Positions 1 to 12,200 of a DNA stretch of 64,000 bases are shown piece after piece (positions within the stretch are counted from its first letter, which is position 1; each line of letters begins with the position of its first letter). Under the pieces are notes generated by a model. The model saw only the letters and a program-made list of their open reading frames with translations, was not told the DNA's origin and searched no databases. Both the position numbers and the translations under genes were made by a program. Source of the stretch: Anarhynchus alexandrinus (lineage: Eukaryota > Chordata > Aves > Charadriiformes > Charadriidae); the NCBI GenBank assembly GCA_008711295.1, contig VUYV01000021.1:1-64000 (forward strand), written 5' to 3'.

Positions 1-237
1 AGCAGAGTAAGACGATAAGCAGTACAGCAGCACAGCAAGCAGAGAAAGCAAAAAGCAGCCACTAACGAGCACAAGACTCTAATTTACAGTAAGGCAAGCA
101 AGCCCCATGGCAAGCACAGGAGCCTGCCAATTAATATCTAGACAGCAATAACACCTATGAATTTGATCTAGCACATTCCAATCAAACCTGTCATTATCTC
201 AAACCTTTGGAGCCCCACGTTGGGTACCAAAAAGGAC
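1..237 (-). mobile_element. 5' interior (leader) of an endogenous retrovirus, truncated by window edge
   Basis: Reading the minus strand, this stretch directly follows the 3' end of the LTR at 238-814 and begins with a primer-binding-site-like sequence at 212-229. It is therefore the untranslated leader of a provirus that continues beyond the left edge of the window. No gag coding sequence is recognisable in the short part seen. That it is proviral interior, not ordinary flank of a solo LTR, is an inference from the binding site. Confidence 0.6.
212..229 (-). other. Putative retroviral primer-binding site, tRNA-Lys-like
   Basis: On the minus strand the 18 bases read TGGTACCCAACGTGGGGC. They sit 8 bases after the LTR end and match the complement of a tRNA-Lys 3' end at all but about two positions (GTA in place of GCG after the initial TG). 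Such a site suggests a class II (ERVK/beta-like) element. The assignment rests on my memory of tRNA-Lys binding sites. Confidence 0.6.
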
Positions 238-814
238 TGTTGTGGTTTACCCCCAGCTGGCCACTGGGACCACGCAGCCACTCGCTCACATTTCCCCCCT
301 CAGTGGGATGGGGAAAAAATTGGGAAAAAATTAGGAAAACTCATAGGCTGAGATAAAGACAGTTTAATAAATAAAGCAAAAGCTGTGTATGCAAGCAAAG
401 CAAAACANATTCATTTACCACTTCCCATGGGCAGGCAGGTGTTCAGCCATCTCCAGGAAATCAGGGCTCCATCATGTGTAGCAGTTACTTGGGAAGACAA
501 ACGCCATAACTCCAAATGTCCCTCCCTTTCTTCTTCTTCCCCCAGCTTTATATACTGAGCGTGACGTCACATGGTATGGAATATCCCTTTGGCCAGTTGG
601 GGTCAGCTGTCCCGCCTGTGTCTCCTCCCAACTTCTTGTGCTCCCCCAGCCTACTCGCTGGCGGGGTGATATGAAGAGCAGAAAAGGCCTTGACTGCCTA
701 GCAACAACCAAAAACATTAGTGTCCTATCAACTCCGCTTCCATCCCAAATCCAAAACAGCACCATGCCCGCTGCTAGTAAGCAAGCCAACTCTATCCCAG
801 CCGAAACCATGATA
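238..814 (-). mobile_element. Avian endogenous retrovirus LTR (5' LTR of a provirus extending left)
   Basis: The minus strand begins near 814 with a TATCATGGTTTCGGCTGG-type start, where the canonical TG has become TA. It ends at 238 with CCACAACA. Inside are a TATA box (about 547-554), a CRE palindrome (562-569), an AATAAA-type signal in the region 360-380 and a C-rich U5. The organisation and wording match a common family of avian LTRs that I recognise but cannot name to subfamily. Length is 577 bp including one undetermined base at 407. No target duplication can be checked because the other end of the provirus lies outside the window. Confidence 0.8.
547..569 (-). promoter_or_regulatory. 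U3 core promoter: TATA box plus CRE palindrome
   Basis: On the minus strand a full CRE (TGACGTCA, 562-569) lies a few bases upstream of TATATAAA (about 547-554). This spacing is typical of a retroviral U3 promoter driven by CREB/ATF-class factors. The promoter points toward the proviral interior, off the left edge. Confidence 0.6.
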
Positions 815-2271
815 TTCCCCCTTTTCCCCCCTTGCTATTATTTCCACCCTTGGCACTATTTTCCTTCTTGCGATTATTTATTTGAAGAACATGTGTTATA
901 AGGAACATAGTCATTACTGCTATTTCTACTGTAAAATGAAAAGAATGAATTAAAGTGTAAAATAATATTATATTTCACAGTTTTGAGGTTTGTTGTGGGT
1001 TTAGGGTTTGCTTTTTTTTTAAGTATCAAGTTATGTATCAGAGGCATGGAGTCTTCTTCTACCCTAAGTACATGTTGTCTCTGTACTACTGAAGTATCTG
1101 TACTAAATAATTGCTGAAACCTTTTTTCATTTTTCTTTTTATCTTCATTTGGCCTTCACTGACTTTGAAGTTTGGTTCAGGTCAAGTTGTACATTCATCT
1201 TTTAAAGCATCTGAAGTGATAACGTCAGTTTGTCCTTTAGGTCTTGAAAGCTTACATTTCTGTTCAACTTTAATTCAGCTCTTCACGGTCTGTACCGAAA
1301 TTATTAGAGGTACTGAGTGATTTATTTTTAATGAAAAATAAGAGGCATGCATCAGGCATTGCACAGACTTTTCAAGAATGTATGTTAGGAAAAAAAGCTC
1401 TTAGATTTTGCTGCAACTGTCACCAGTCAGCTTGCTTTCTAACAGTATCTGATTTATGGCCATGAAGAAAGGACCCTTGAAAGCTGCCTGTCCAGTGAGA
1501 ACAATTCATTAATTAGCACTTCTTCACTCGTGATTATGAACGATATAAACTTATGTACTGGAATTTCCTTTCTGCCCCCAGAGAGTCTAATCTGTATAAC
1601 ATGTCTGTGCCTCCACATATGTTACATGCGCCGGGGTAAAAAAGTGTCATAGATACTTTATAAAATTATCTTCAGGTACTTTCTAAAGATTTACATTTTC
1701 TGCATCAGCATCATAATCTGGCAGATTTCTATCATCATTCTGCCGGAGAATTTTGCTCTCTCCAAAATGGAGACCACGTTAGGACATCCATTTTGAATTA
1801 TGAGCTGTCTTCCCAGAAAAAAACTGTTCAGACATCTCGGAGAACAGCCATGGTAGGACAATTTTTGGTTCGATCTCAGAACTGCTGAACTAGGCCCTGG
1901 AAGTGGAGAGCTCTGGATTTGTGTTTTAATTTTTTTTTTTTTTTTTTTTGCTTTGTTTTTACAGAAGGGAACCAGCGTGGCTGATAGACCTGCTGCTGCT
2001 CAGCAGGAGCACAGAAGAAGCAGAGGGAGAGCCGGCTTGGCTGAAGAGGCAGGTAGGAAGCAGACCTGGATTCTCTGTGAACCGGGGTGCTTGGAGAGAA
2101 AGGAAGGAGGAAAATTTGTCTGGCTTGAAACACTGACAAAATTTGGACTGCTGTGGAGGCGAGGCCAAGCTTTACTGAATTCTGGGACTCTGCAGCACTT
2201 CTTAACAATAAAGCAACTGGTTGAGAAATTCCTTTGTTGAGCCTAAGTACCAAGTGTCTTGGGTTGGGTTT

Positions 2272-2291
2272 TTGTGTGTGTGTGTGTGTGA
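2272..2291. repeat. (TG)n microsatellite
   Basis: About ten uninterrupted TG units. Confidence 0.85.
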
Positions 2292-3027
2292 CATAGTGCC
2301 TGGAGGTGTCAAACTAGACTTACAACACCGGGGAGGAGTTCTGAGAAAATATAAGATTACTGAATGGGAAAGGGGACTCTTGGACATACAAAGCTGCAGT
2401 TCAAAGCCCTGTGACAGCCAGATCAGGAAGCACTGTGGCTCAGGGAAGGGTTTACACATGGAGTTGGGGCCTGGGCGAGAGCAATGCTGATCCAGAGGTA
2501 AAAACAGTAACCAAGCCAGTTTAAAGACACTCAGCTTTGGATTCAGCTGACTCTTCTGGCGGGTCAGCTGCTATCCCAGGCCTCCGGGCTCAGCCTTAGA
2601 TTTCAGTGAGGAGTTGTAGCAATCTTTGATCCTGCAGCTCTTAATGCTGTGAATAATTCTGATTTTCAGAAGAGAAGTTGCAGAAATTGCTGCTGTTGTC
2701 TTCCACGACGGCTTTTGGGGCACTTCTAGTCTGGCTGCATTCGTGGGATGGGAACACTGTGATGCTGTGGTTCTTTGCGAGTCCTCATTGGCCATGTTAT
2801 TGTGGGCAAGTCATGATCCCCATTTAAGAATGGAAGATGGAGATGCTAATGGGGGAACTGGATCCAAATGTTAATGTTACAGTGCCTATATTTAGGTACT
2901 GTATGTTCTTTCTTAGTGCCTTACTAAGAGGTGACATATGTGTCCTGCGTAACGAGCACTGAGAACGCATTGGAACTGTTCCCAATCTCATAGTATTTTA
3001 TCATGATTTTAACTTTGATACCAATTA

Positions 3028-3060
3028 TTACTTACTAATTACTTACTAATTAATTACTAA
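3028..3060. repeat. Three tandem copies of an 11-bp unit
   Basis: Two perfect copies of TTACTTACTAA are followed by a third, TTAATTACTAA, with one substitution. Confidence 0.85.
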
Positions 3061-3771
3061 TTTTTATCCTCTGAAGCAGAAGAATCAGGTTCTTGTATTT
3101 TCTCTAACTGTGGGGAGACCTTGACATTGGTCGTGGTCTTCCCTTGCTCTGTGTAGCTTCACCTCTCAGGGATAGCACTGAGATACTTGTGGAGCTTAAT
3201 TGTAATGCAGCTTTTTCAGTATCTGCTACTAAGATAGTGAATTAGCTGCCAAAGTTCAGGTTTGTTAAGAATCACTCCCTTTTTCTGTAATTAACAGAAT
3301 GCTTTCACAGGCACAGCCAGACATATAAACTCAGTGCTAAAGCGTTGCGATAAGGCTATAATGATCATGCACCAGTTTGCAACAGATGAGTACTTCCTTC
3401 ATGAACTTTAATTTTGCCATTTAAGAAAAAAAAGTGAAAAAGGTAGGAGGAGAGGACAAAAGGGGAGAATCTTTGCTGAAAATAATTACATTAGCTTTTC
3501 TGAGATGTGTTCTGTGTAAGAAACTGGGACTGGAGATCTGGGTAAAAGTGACACATTTGAGTTTCCTTGCTGAGAGAGTTGCTGTGTGTCAAATGTGTTG
3601 TGGCAACTGCCACTGTGTATGTGCTGCTAGGCTATAGAAAGCCTAAGGTAAAATGTGTTAGCATGAACCTCCAGGAAAAAGGTTTAAGCTAAATCATTCT
3701 GTCTCCTTTTGATAAGCTAAAAAAGCAGGCACATACCGTGTTCCTACAGCCTCCTACAAAGTGTCATAATT

Positions 3772-4040
3772 CATAGAATCATAGAATCATAGAATGGTTT
3801 GGGTTGGAAGGGACCTTAAAGATCACCTGGTTCCAACCCTTCTGTCCTGGGCAGGTAGACCTCCCGCTAGACCAGGTTGCTCAAAGCCTCCAGAGATGGG
3901 GCATCCACATCTTCTCTGGGCAACCTGTTCTAGTGTCTCACCACCCTCAGAGTGAAAAATGTCTTCCTGATATCTAATCTAAATATACGCTCTTCTAGCT
4001 TGAAGCCATTACCCCTTGTCCTGTCACTACAAGCCCTTGC
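3772..4040 (-). mobile_element. CR1 LINE fragment, 3' end
   Basis: The plus strand starts with repeated ATAGAATC units followed by the GGTTTGGGTTGGAAGGGACC block. That is the reverse complement of the CR1 3' terminus, so the element lies on the minus strand. It is 5'-truncated after about 270 bp, which is usual for CR1, and contains only 3' UTR and the extreme end of ORF2. Confidence 0.93.
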
Positions 4041-6789
4041 AATTCAGCCATACATCACGGTCCTGAGGTGGAACTGCTGTGCTAAAGTAATTAAAACCTG
4101 GATCTGAAATGTTTCTTCTTTGGTGCCAGTATCGTTTGTTTTCAAAACAGTGGATTAAATGAGGAAGGTTTCGGTTAGATCTAGTTATCCCATTCGAAAG
4201 AGTGATTATGCAATTTTAAAAGTATTTTGGGACCGGTGACCTGAGTTCTTAGTGCTGGTCATTCCTGCATTCACTGAAGTGCAAAGTCTAGCTTTGTAAA
4301 TGACATTTGTTTGACTGGGCAGTCAGCCCTGGCTTAATCCCTAACACTGACTCTGTCCAAGCAAGGCTTGGGCTGAATTCACTTGAAGGAATGAATGCAC
4401 GCCATGATATGCTTGCACTCTGCGTCCCGTTCCTTCATTCATACCAAGTGGGAAACCGGACAGCGTGTACACCAGCTCTGGCCCGGCTGTCCCACAGGGA
4501 AGGAACAGCACAGGGAACGCTGAGTCATGTCCAATCTCACCCTGGTGGGACACACATTTCGTGTAATGTTGCTGGAATGGTTTACCCCTTTACAACCAAA
4601 GTAAAAAATAGATCTAAACTGACTGTTATTATCCCTCCCCTCCCCCTCATGTTCATTTGTGTCCACATGTGTTTGTTTACAGAAGGCTGTTTGCATTGTA
4701 CTTAGTACCATTTTGGATACCTTGTGATCAACTCTCACCCACAGGTCATTTGATAAAAATCAGTGATCCAGAGGTCTGGGTCAAACACGCCGTTGTGCCG
4801 TCTGTCATTTTCTCCTTGATCTGTGACCATATTGAAAAGGCCATGATTTAGAAAAACTAAAATTGGGCTAAACGGATTTTGATATTTTCCAGAGGAAGAA
4901 TTCACTGTTTCAAGAATTTGTATCCAACATGGCAGGAGAGAGGAAAGGAAAAATAAGGTGGTTTTTAGAAACTTTTGTGTTTTCAGACCATCTTGCTGGT
5001 TTCCTCTGCTTGAATTTAAACACGGTAAGATTTCAGGGAGTTTCATTTTCGAAGGTGTCCCCCCCGCCACCATTTAGTTAACTCTTTGTCAGGGATTCAG
5101 TTTCACATGTTTGTCTTGGTGACTGTTAAGAGACGTGTTCCTTGTCTTCAGTCTACCATATATTTTTTCAGTTTCAATTCAGACCATCGGGTCACTCCAC
5201 CTGTGAGTAGGTAGCTGGCCTTGCCGTCTCACCCTTCCATTTAAATCCTCTTTCGGAAGGATTGCTGTTTTTCCAAGTCACTATATTCAGCTGGCTGCCC
5301 AAACAGGAGAGTGAACAGAAATAGCTGTGATTTCCAGTATCACGAGGACTGTTCAAGTCCTCCTTAAGGCTTAAGGTTGTAATCTTTCTCTCTCTGTCAT
5401 CATCCTCTCCTGGAGCTCGTTCCCCACCAAGCTGTGGAAATTTATTTTTTTTTTTAAAGCCGTGATCTTTAAATCTGGCGAGTCATTCAAAGGTAATGCC
5501 AGTCATTAGCTAGAACAAGCATATGCTGCTTAGTCATGAAGTGACACACATCCCGAGGGAACGTTCCAGCTCCCAGATTCCTGCGTGCTCTGTAGGAGAT
5601 CTCTTCCAGCCTCTTGTAACTAAATATTTATCAAGTCAGAGAGAGAGAATGACTTCCTCTCTCACTCAGCTGCATTGTCACTGAGCACAGTTCATATCTT
5701 TGCTTTAATGGATGTGTAGTTATTTATACAAAGCTATATAAAGTTATTTAGACAGCTTACCTAATAGAGACTTACCCAAGAACAGCCTGTGTTACACAGA
5801 GTTACAGACCCCTGGGTTAAAGTCCAGTTCAAGGGCCTGAAACAAGATCTTCCATGGTAGCTGTAAATACTCTAACCACTAAGCTGACATGAGAAGATAG
5901 GTGCTAAACATACAGGGAAAAACAGTCTTGTTTCAGCTTTTGCAAGCACTACATATAGCTTAGGGATGTTCTGAACTGCCATACAGGCTCCAGTTATTCT
6001 GGTGAATGTGCTGGAGGAACAGGCTGGTTGAAGGGTTCTGCTTAGAGACTTCAGGAGTTTCCTTCAGTCAGCAGCATACCTATGGAGTGATGCTAGGATG
6101 GGTTTGAGGACATCAGATCATGAAAGTGTACCTACCTGCAGGGTTAGAATGCAGCTTTTGCAGAATTCAGTAGTGCTTATAGTGGCCTTAGTCATCTAGT
6201 ATCACTTGACGCTGGAGATTTTCTTCCGTTTATCTGTTTTTTAGGTTGGAGTTACTGATATAGGAAGGGATTAGTCATCTGTGTCCCGATATTGCCATTT
6301 TAGAATGAAAACCAAAATAAATAAAATGGTCCTTGAAAGTATCTCGGGTTTTTAGGTAGTAAACAGATTTAAAGAACTAGTTGTAGCTTTTTAGATTGAT
6401 GTTTCTAAGAAAGAGACACTTGTTCCTGTATTCTTCTTGAAAATGTGACTCGAGAAAAGGCTGAGTGACTGCATTTCAACTAAAGACATAATACATAGTA
6501 AGCTTGAGGGAACACGACCCACCCGTTCCCCTCCAAAAGGAAACATTTAGCATTCAGTTTGTTTCTTCTCATGAGCATTTTCATAGACTCTGGAAGCCAG
6601 GAAAATATACCAGCTTTGCAGCATGGACAGAAGATCATTATAGCAATTGCTTTATTTCTGTCTTGGTAGGCAGTGGGAAGCTGAGCAACCTCTTTGGAGA
6701 AAGCCACCAGGCAGATTCAAAGCACAAACATTTGATGCCTGTGAAAACTACGTTCCTGTAACTAAGGAACTGCCCAACACTGCAATAGT
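4041..6789. other. Intergenic DNA, no gene recognised
   Basis: I see no supported coding exon, RNA gene or mobile element. Short open frames occur on both strands at about the density expected by chance. Confidence 0.5.
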
Positions 6790-6918
6790 TTCAGTGTCTG
6801 GATATGTTTAAAACATGGTTTAGCAGTGGGCCCGGTAGAGTTAGATAATGGTTGGAACTTGATGATCTTAAAGGTCTTTTCCAGCCATAACAATTCTATG
6901 ATTCTGTGATTCTGTGAA
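6790..6918 (+). mobile_element. CR1 LINE fragment, diverged 3' end
   Basis: The segment ends with a TTAAAGGTCTTTTCCAGCC block and then ATTCTATG and ATTCTGTG units, the CR1 3' tail in sense orientation. The left boundary is approximate because the copy is degraded and very short. Confidence 0.8.
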
Positions 6919-7970
6919 AATGCAATGTGACGTGAAGGAAGGGGAAGAACAGTTTTCAGGGTTATAGTTTCGTCTGTGCTACTAAGCCTAACTGTTAATT
7001 TAACACCAAGCTTAATTTCATTCCGGGTCTTCGTTTGCTCAGTCACCTGGGGTAAATGCAAACTGAATTTAGTGTCATTGTTTCAGACTTGTGCTGAATT
7101 AAATCAGGATGTGAAATCAGGATGTGGCCTAAACCATAGTAAGTACAACATATTTTTCCACAGTTCTCTTTTCAGTGCTTATTTCAGTTTATGCTGACAA
7201 ACATTGCATGCTTTCTCTACTTGTCTTTTTGCACAGTTGTTCGGTTTAGGCCTGACTTAATGATTTGAGTTTGAGGTTTTTTTTCTTGTGTCAGCGACAG
7301 CAGAGTAGAATTAGGACAGGATTAGGATACATAATTGCATGTAAAAATAAATTAGTTCAGTCACTCTTTTGGGGAGGCACTGCATGCTGCTCCCTGATAT
7401 CTTTATACATATTAATTTATCACAGTTTCTAACATGAAGGCTCTCAAACAGTCTCCACGTCCACGCCTTCCTTCTGATGGCACTCTTGAGCAGCAGGACT
7501 GCGCAGCCAAGCTGCTCTAGTACATCAGTCATCTCAGTTGCCAGGCAAAGCCAGCGCAGCCTTCAGTAAAACCTTCAAAGGGCCCTACAGCATCCTCAAT
7601 TGATGCTATATGCAGGTAGGGGTCATGTCTGCAGTTGCAGTCTTTGGGAAGGGTCTCGGTGTCACTGCATCTGAGCAGGGACAAGTTTCCTGGGGGTAAG
7701 CAGCGAGGTTGGGTGTTTCTGGGGAAGATGTTTAGGGAATGGGGGCTGAAACTGTCACGGACTAACACCATGCCTTTTGCATGCAAGGCAAAACCTTACA
7801 AGCTGTGTGCCACCCCTGTTCTGCAGAACTGGTGGGAGGTCTGTGGCTCGGCCAGAGCCAGGACAGCCATGTGGGAACACCTCGCACGCAGTCTGGCTGA
7901 AGGAGGGTCCAAACCTCCTGAGGGACGGAGCAGGTCTGGGAGAAACATGCCTAGACAGGGCATCCCCTTC
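6919..7970. other. Intergenic DNA, no gene recognised
   Basis: An open frame of 117 codons on the plus strand (7635-7988) runs into the LTR that follows. It overlaps open frames on the other strand and shows no family resemblance, so I do not call it a gene. Confidence 0.45.
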
Positions 7971-7975
7971 ATCTG

Positions 7976-8730
7976 TGTCCTGGTTTGAGGTAAAACAGAA
8001 AGAATTTTCTTTTCTGTAATTTTACTTTTCAGTTAAGCCTCTTCTAACTCTGAAATTAACAGCATAGTTTTCAGACAGTGTCCGCTTCTAGCAGATACAG
8101 TCTGATGTTTATAGTGAATACCAAGGAATGGTATGCAGAGAGGCTCCTGCTTATACTTCTTGCTAAAACAGCCAAGGGCAGCTAACTTTGTTATTTGCCC
8201 CATTGGAGGGTCAGAAGCGGAAAAACATAGAGGGGTCGCACTTGTGGGGAGGAGCGGACAAGGACAGGTGACCCAAAACTGACCAACGGGGTATTCCATC
8301 CCATCTGCCTCATGCTCAGTATAAAAGCTGAAGGATCAAAGGGGTCAGCCTTTCTCAATGGCTGACGTGCGAGGAGGACTCTGCCTGTTTGTCACCCTTT
8401 GATCCAATCCACGTGTTCCTGAATCCAGATCTGGAATCCAGTTCCCATCCATCACTGAGTCCAGTCTGGGACTTTCCCAGTGCCTGCCGGTGATGTGATC
8501 ATCATCCTGGGAGCTCGATATGGTTTTGTATATATTTCATTATTTTCGTATTAATATTACTATCTTTCTCTTGTTACTATTTTATTATTAATATTTCATT
8601 AAAGTAGTTTAGTTTCTTTTCAACTCGTAAGTCTCTCTCTCTCTTATTTTCTCTCCTCTCTGAAGGGGAGAGAGATAAAAGAGAACATCTGTCATTCGTT
8701 TTAGTGGCCAACCCAACCCAAACCACAACA
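7976..8730 (+). mobile_element. Solo LTR of an avian endogenous retrovirus, with 5-bp target duplication
   Basis: The 755-bp element begins TGTCCTGGTTTGAGG and ends CCAAACCACAACA, giving the TG...CA ends of an LTR. It is flanked by a perfect 5-bp direct repeat ATCTG (7971-7975 and 8731-8735), which supports a complete insertion later reduced to one LTR by recombination. A TATA box (8320-8327) marks the U3 promoter. An AT-rich stretch follows, then a CT-rich U5. Five-base duplications are typical of ERVL-type (class III) elements. The copy at 52,404-53,152 belongs to the same family. Confidence 0.9.
8320..8327 (+). promoter_or_regulatory. LTR TATA box
   Basis: TATAAAAG in the U3 of the solo LTR, in element-sense orientation. 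The same box is present in the related LTR at 52.4 kb. Confidence 0.55.
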
Positions 8731-8925
8731 ATCTGGCACACTGAGCTCTCCTCTACGTGAAGTAGCGGTCTTGTCTTTGGTTCCTCCTCTGTGAGAAGGG
8801 CAAAGCACAGCAGCATCTGAACAGGGAGAATTTTCTTCACCTGCCAGAGGGGAGAGAGAAAAACAGGGGCCTGAACTGTTGACTCCATGTGAGCAAGACA
8901 GGTCTTACAGGCATGGCTCTGCTCC

Positions 8926-9253
8926 TCAGACCCACGTTGGGTGTTTGGCCTGGTGAGTGTGAAAGGTCTTACCTTCCCTGGTGGGATGCTTTGCATGCAG
9001 TGGTGATGTAGGAGGTTCTACCAGAGCAGCCAAGGCAACAAATCCAGCAGCACCTTGTTTGAGACGTGTGTCCCTTTCACCCAGCGCACTCAGCTCCACC
9101 AGTGAAAGCAATCTTGTCAGTAGTTCAGTTTGTGAGATGCGTCCAGTCCCATGGCATTGCAACAGATTCAAGACCTCAATTCCCTTGAGTTCCATGTTCT
9201 GCACTTGGGTTTTCCCCAATATTCGAGGCAGCAGCCTTCAGGGTTCAAGGTGA
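8926..9253 (-). other. Unassigned open reading frame with a consensus splice donor (possible exon)
   Basis: On the minus strand a frame is open for nearly 100 codons from about 9,250. Its sequence is Leu/Glu/Ala-rich and reads like a helical protein segment (for example ELLTRLLSLVELSALGERD). Within it lies a consensus donor, GAAG|GTAAGACC, at about 8,970. There is no convincing polypyrimidine tract at the upstream side, and an overlapping plus-strand frame of 90 codons exists, so this may be chance. I do not recognise a family. Confidence 0.25.
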
Positions 9254-12200
9254 AGCTTGTGACCGCTGTGTCTCACCTGACTACGGAAGGGAGGGTAGTT
9301 TTGGCAACATGAGGACTATGCCAGCAAGCCTGTGAGGCAGCACCAAGGGAGAAAAACACTTCTGATTTAGTGTGTCCTGACATAACGGTTGCAGGGTGTT
9401 CTCCGATCAGAAAGCGGCACTCACAAAATATGGATTCCTGTTTAATCAGATGTGCCTTCCAGGACTGGATTTCATGTGGATGTTTTAATGTCCAGTTCTA
9501 TATGAAAAACTTTGTTTATGTTGAAGAACCCTAATCTGCTTAAAAAGGTAATTAGCTGCCCACCACCACCAGGATTTTGATGGAAAAGTTTTAAATAAAG
9601 GTTGTGGAAGAAGTGTTTGCCTAGGGTCAGAATGCTAGTTTCGGAGAATGGCAGTGTAATATATTAAAGAAGTTTTGCCCAGGAATGCTTGATGCATTAA
9701 AGATTACCTTGTTGCTCTAAGTTGTTAAACCAGGTGTCTGTGGAATGAGAAGCAAAGTCTGTGTTCAGTAGCTTGGCCTTTGCTGCACAATGCATCCAGC
9801 AACATTAATATTTACCTTGTACATTAGTTTCTCTGGTTTGGAAATGTAAATATGTACTTGTAGCTATAAGATCCTGTTAATAATTTTATCAGGAGATCCA
9901 GTTCACCAAATCTTGCAGCTGGACTATTGCCATGGTCATAACTTATAATCAAGGAGGCGATTTTGGCTATGCCATGAAATAGGACTCTGGTGAGATTGAT
10001 CAAATATATAATAGATGAGGCCTTGAACTGAAGAGATTTAGTGAGTCAGAGTGATTTGGTAAGTGACATGTTTTTCATGGTGCCTGTGTAAAAGAATGAC
10101 TAAGAAACTCAAACCCCAGTATGAGTATGCAAATAAAACTCTTTGCTCATATCCTGACCAAAAGGGAACAGTCCGGATCCAGTATTTGGATCCCTGGTTT
10201 GCCAGCCCTTTTCCTAATGTTCAGAGATCGCCACCAAAATAAATGGTATTCTATGGTTCTGTTCCAGCCGGTCATCCACAAAGTCCATAGATTAAAGAAC
10301 AGCAGGAATACTGACAGCAACAAAATACTTCCAGTCTGAGATAGAAATATTTTTTAAACAAAAGGAGGAGAAATATTTCTCCTTTGGACTCAGACCACAA
10401 ATGGGATGTCTCAAGTACATGAAGTTAGAGTTTAAAATGGAGATCTGCAAATAATTTCAGCTATATGGCTTTTGCTGCACACGTTCTAACAGAGAGTGCT
10501 TGCTGCAGCAATAGTCCTGTGCAATAATTACTTGCAAAAATAACTTCTCTCTCTCTGTCCACATTCATCAGTCATCATTAAAGGGCTCCTGTGACATTAA
10601 ATGTAAGTCTGCTGTTAAAGTGATGGTTGTAATGAGAAAAGGAAAAGATACTGGGTTAACATCTGAATAAACAGGAGGAGATGATCCATGAGTGATTGAT
10701 CAAGATTATTTTCACCCATCATTGTTTTAATGTGCAAGTCAAAAGTTTTCTTAGTAAAGAGAGAGCAGCTTTGGAAGGTGACTGCACTCATAGTGACATG
10801 TCATTTTAATATTTGGCTAAGCAGGAAAGCCTTCTTTTAAGCTTGGAGGGGGATAGCTTAAATAGCAAACTATTTTGTTGCTACTAGTCCATTCAGGAAA
10901 ATTTTCAAAGTGTAATCAAAACCATATCCATCATACAGCATGTTGATTCCCCGTTCCTGTCAGAAATATTTCTATGTAAATCAAATGTTTTTCTTTCTTT
11001 TCGGAAAGAGAGTGCTATGACTTCCAGAGGGCACCCAGCCAGAAACTCTTCGGTTTTAATCTCAGCTCCTATGTGGCTTTTTAGCTTGTTTCCCTTTTCT
11101 GAAGGGCAGCAATAGCTGCCTGTGTAACTTCTTATCTCTCAGGATGAGACCTTGTTCTTGTCTGGAATGTGGAAGGGAGCAAGGAGCTAGCGGAGCCCAT
11201 CGGGTCCAATATTTGGTCAGCCACAGAGGAGGGAGGAGGAGTCATTCTGCTGAAGCCCCACCATGTTAGGTCCTCTCTGCATGAATGCTGTCAGGCAGTA
11301 CCTGATTCAGATCTGGGTGCCACCTCAGTATTACTCTTTTCTGGAATTTGTTATATATTTTGTCAACGTGGGAAGATTTTTCCCCAGCAAATCTAATTGT
11401 CAGGAAGGCCCTCAGCCACCTTTAGCATTTTCTTCCCTGATGCTAGTATTTGTCCTTTCCTGAGCTCTGCTAGTTCACTCAGTACCTATATACAGCTGAC
11501 TGCTCTAGGACCTTACTGGTGGTATAGGTCTCTCTGCCTCTGAGGGCCCATGCAGGATAGCAAAACAGTCCTAACCACCCCAAAGTCACGGTCTTAGTCA
11601 CGTAATGATGTTGCAACACAGCCTTTGACAACACAACCTATACACAGGAAACTATTTTGTATAGGAAATATTTATCCTGTGTATTACTTTTAGGTCATAA
11701 TTTTACCTTTAAATGCTCTGTATGACACATTTATGTCTGTCCAGTTAACATCTGAGATGAAATCTGTAGGGTCACTTGCAGAGTAAGAATGAATCTGCAT
11801 GAGTAAGAATGGCAAATGGCTTCAAAAAATTCAGGAAGCAAAGCCAGAGAGGGTTAGAAACAGAGCAGTGCCATCGCTGCCAGGTGGGTCTGTCACCTTT
11901 TCTCACACCAGTTGCAGGAGTTTGCAGCTTGTTCCCAACCCACCTCTCCTGGCCACAGCACATGGGCTGTGCTTACATGGTCCCTCCCCAGGACCCGTGT
12001 GCCCCGTACAGCACTGCTGATCACGGCTGTTGCCTCTTCCAGTGCCAAACTGTGAGCGCTGCAGGCTGTTCTTCGATCCATCCCTCTCTCTCCTCATTTG
12101 CTGGCACTTTTTGGTTGATAAGGCCCCCTCTTCCCTGCAAACCTTTGCCTTTAGCTTTCCCAGCCCCCATCATCTGTCCCGGGGGCAGCACACAAAGGAC

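Larger units (their letters stand above)
815..3771. other. Intergenic DNA, no gene recognised
   Basis: No open reading frame here exceeds what chance predicts and none looks like a known family. It holds a T tract of 20 (1930-1949), a TG dinucleotide run (about 2272-2291) and a small AT-rich tandem repeat (3028-3060). The part around 1,960-2,240 has somewhat higher GC and an AATAAA-like sequence, so it could be an old transposon remnant, but I cannot assign it. Confidence 0.5.
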
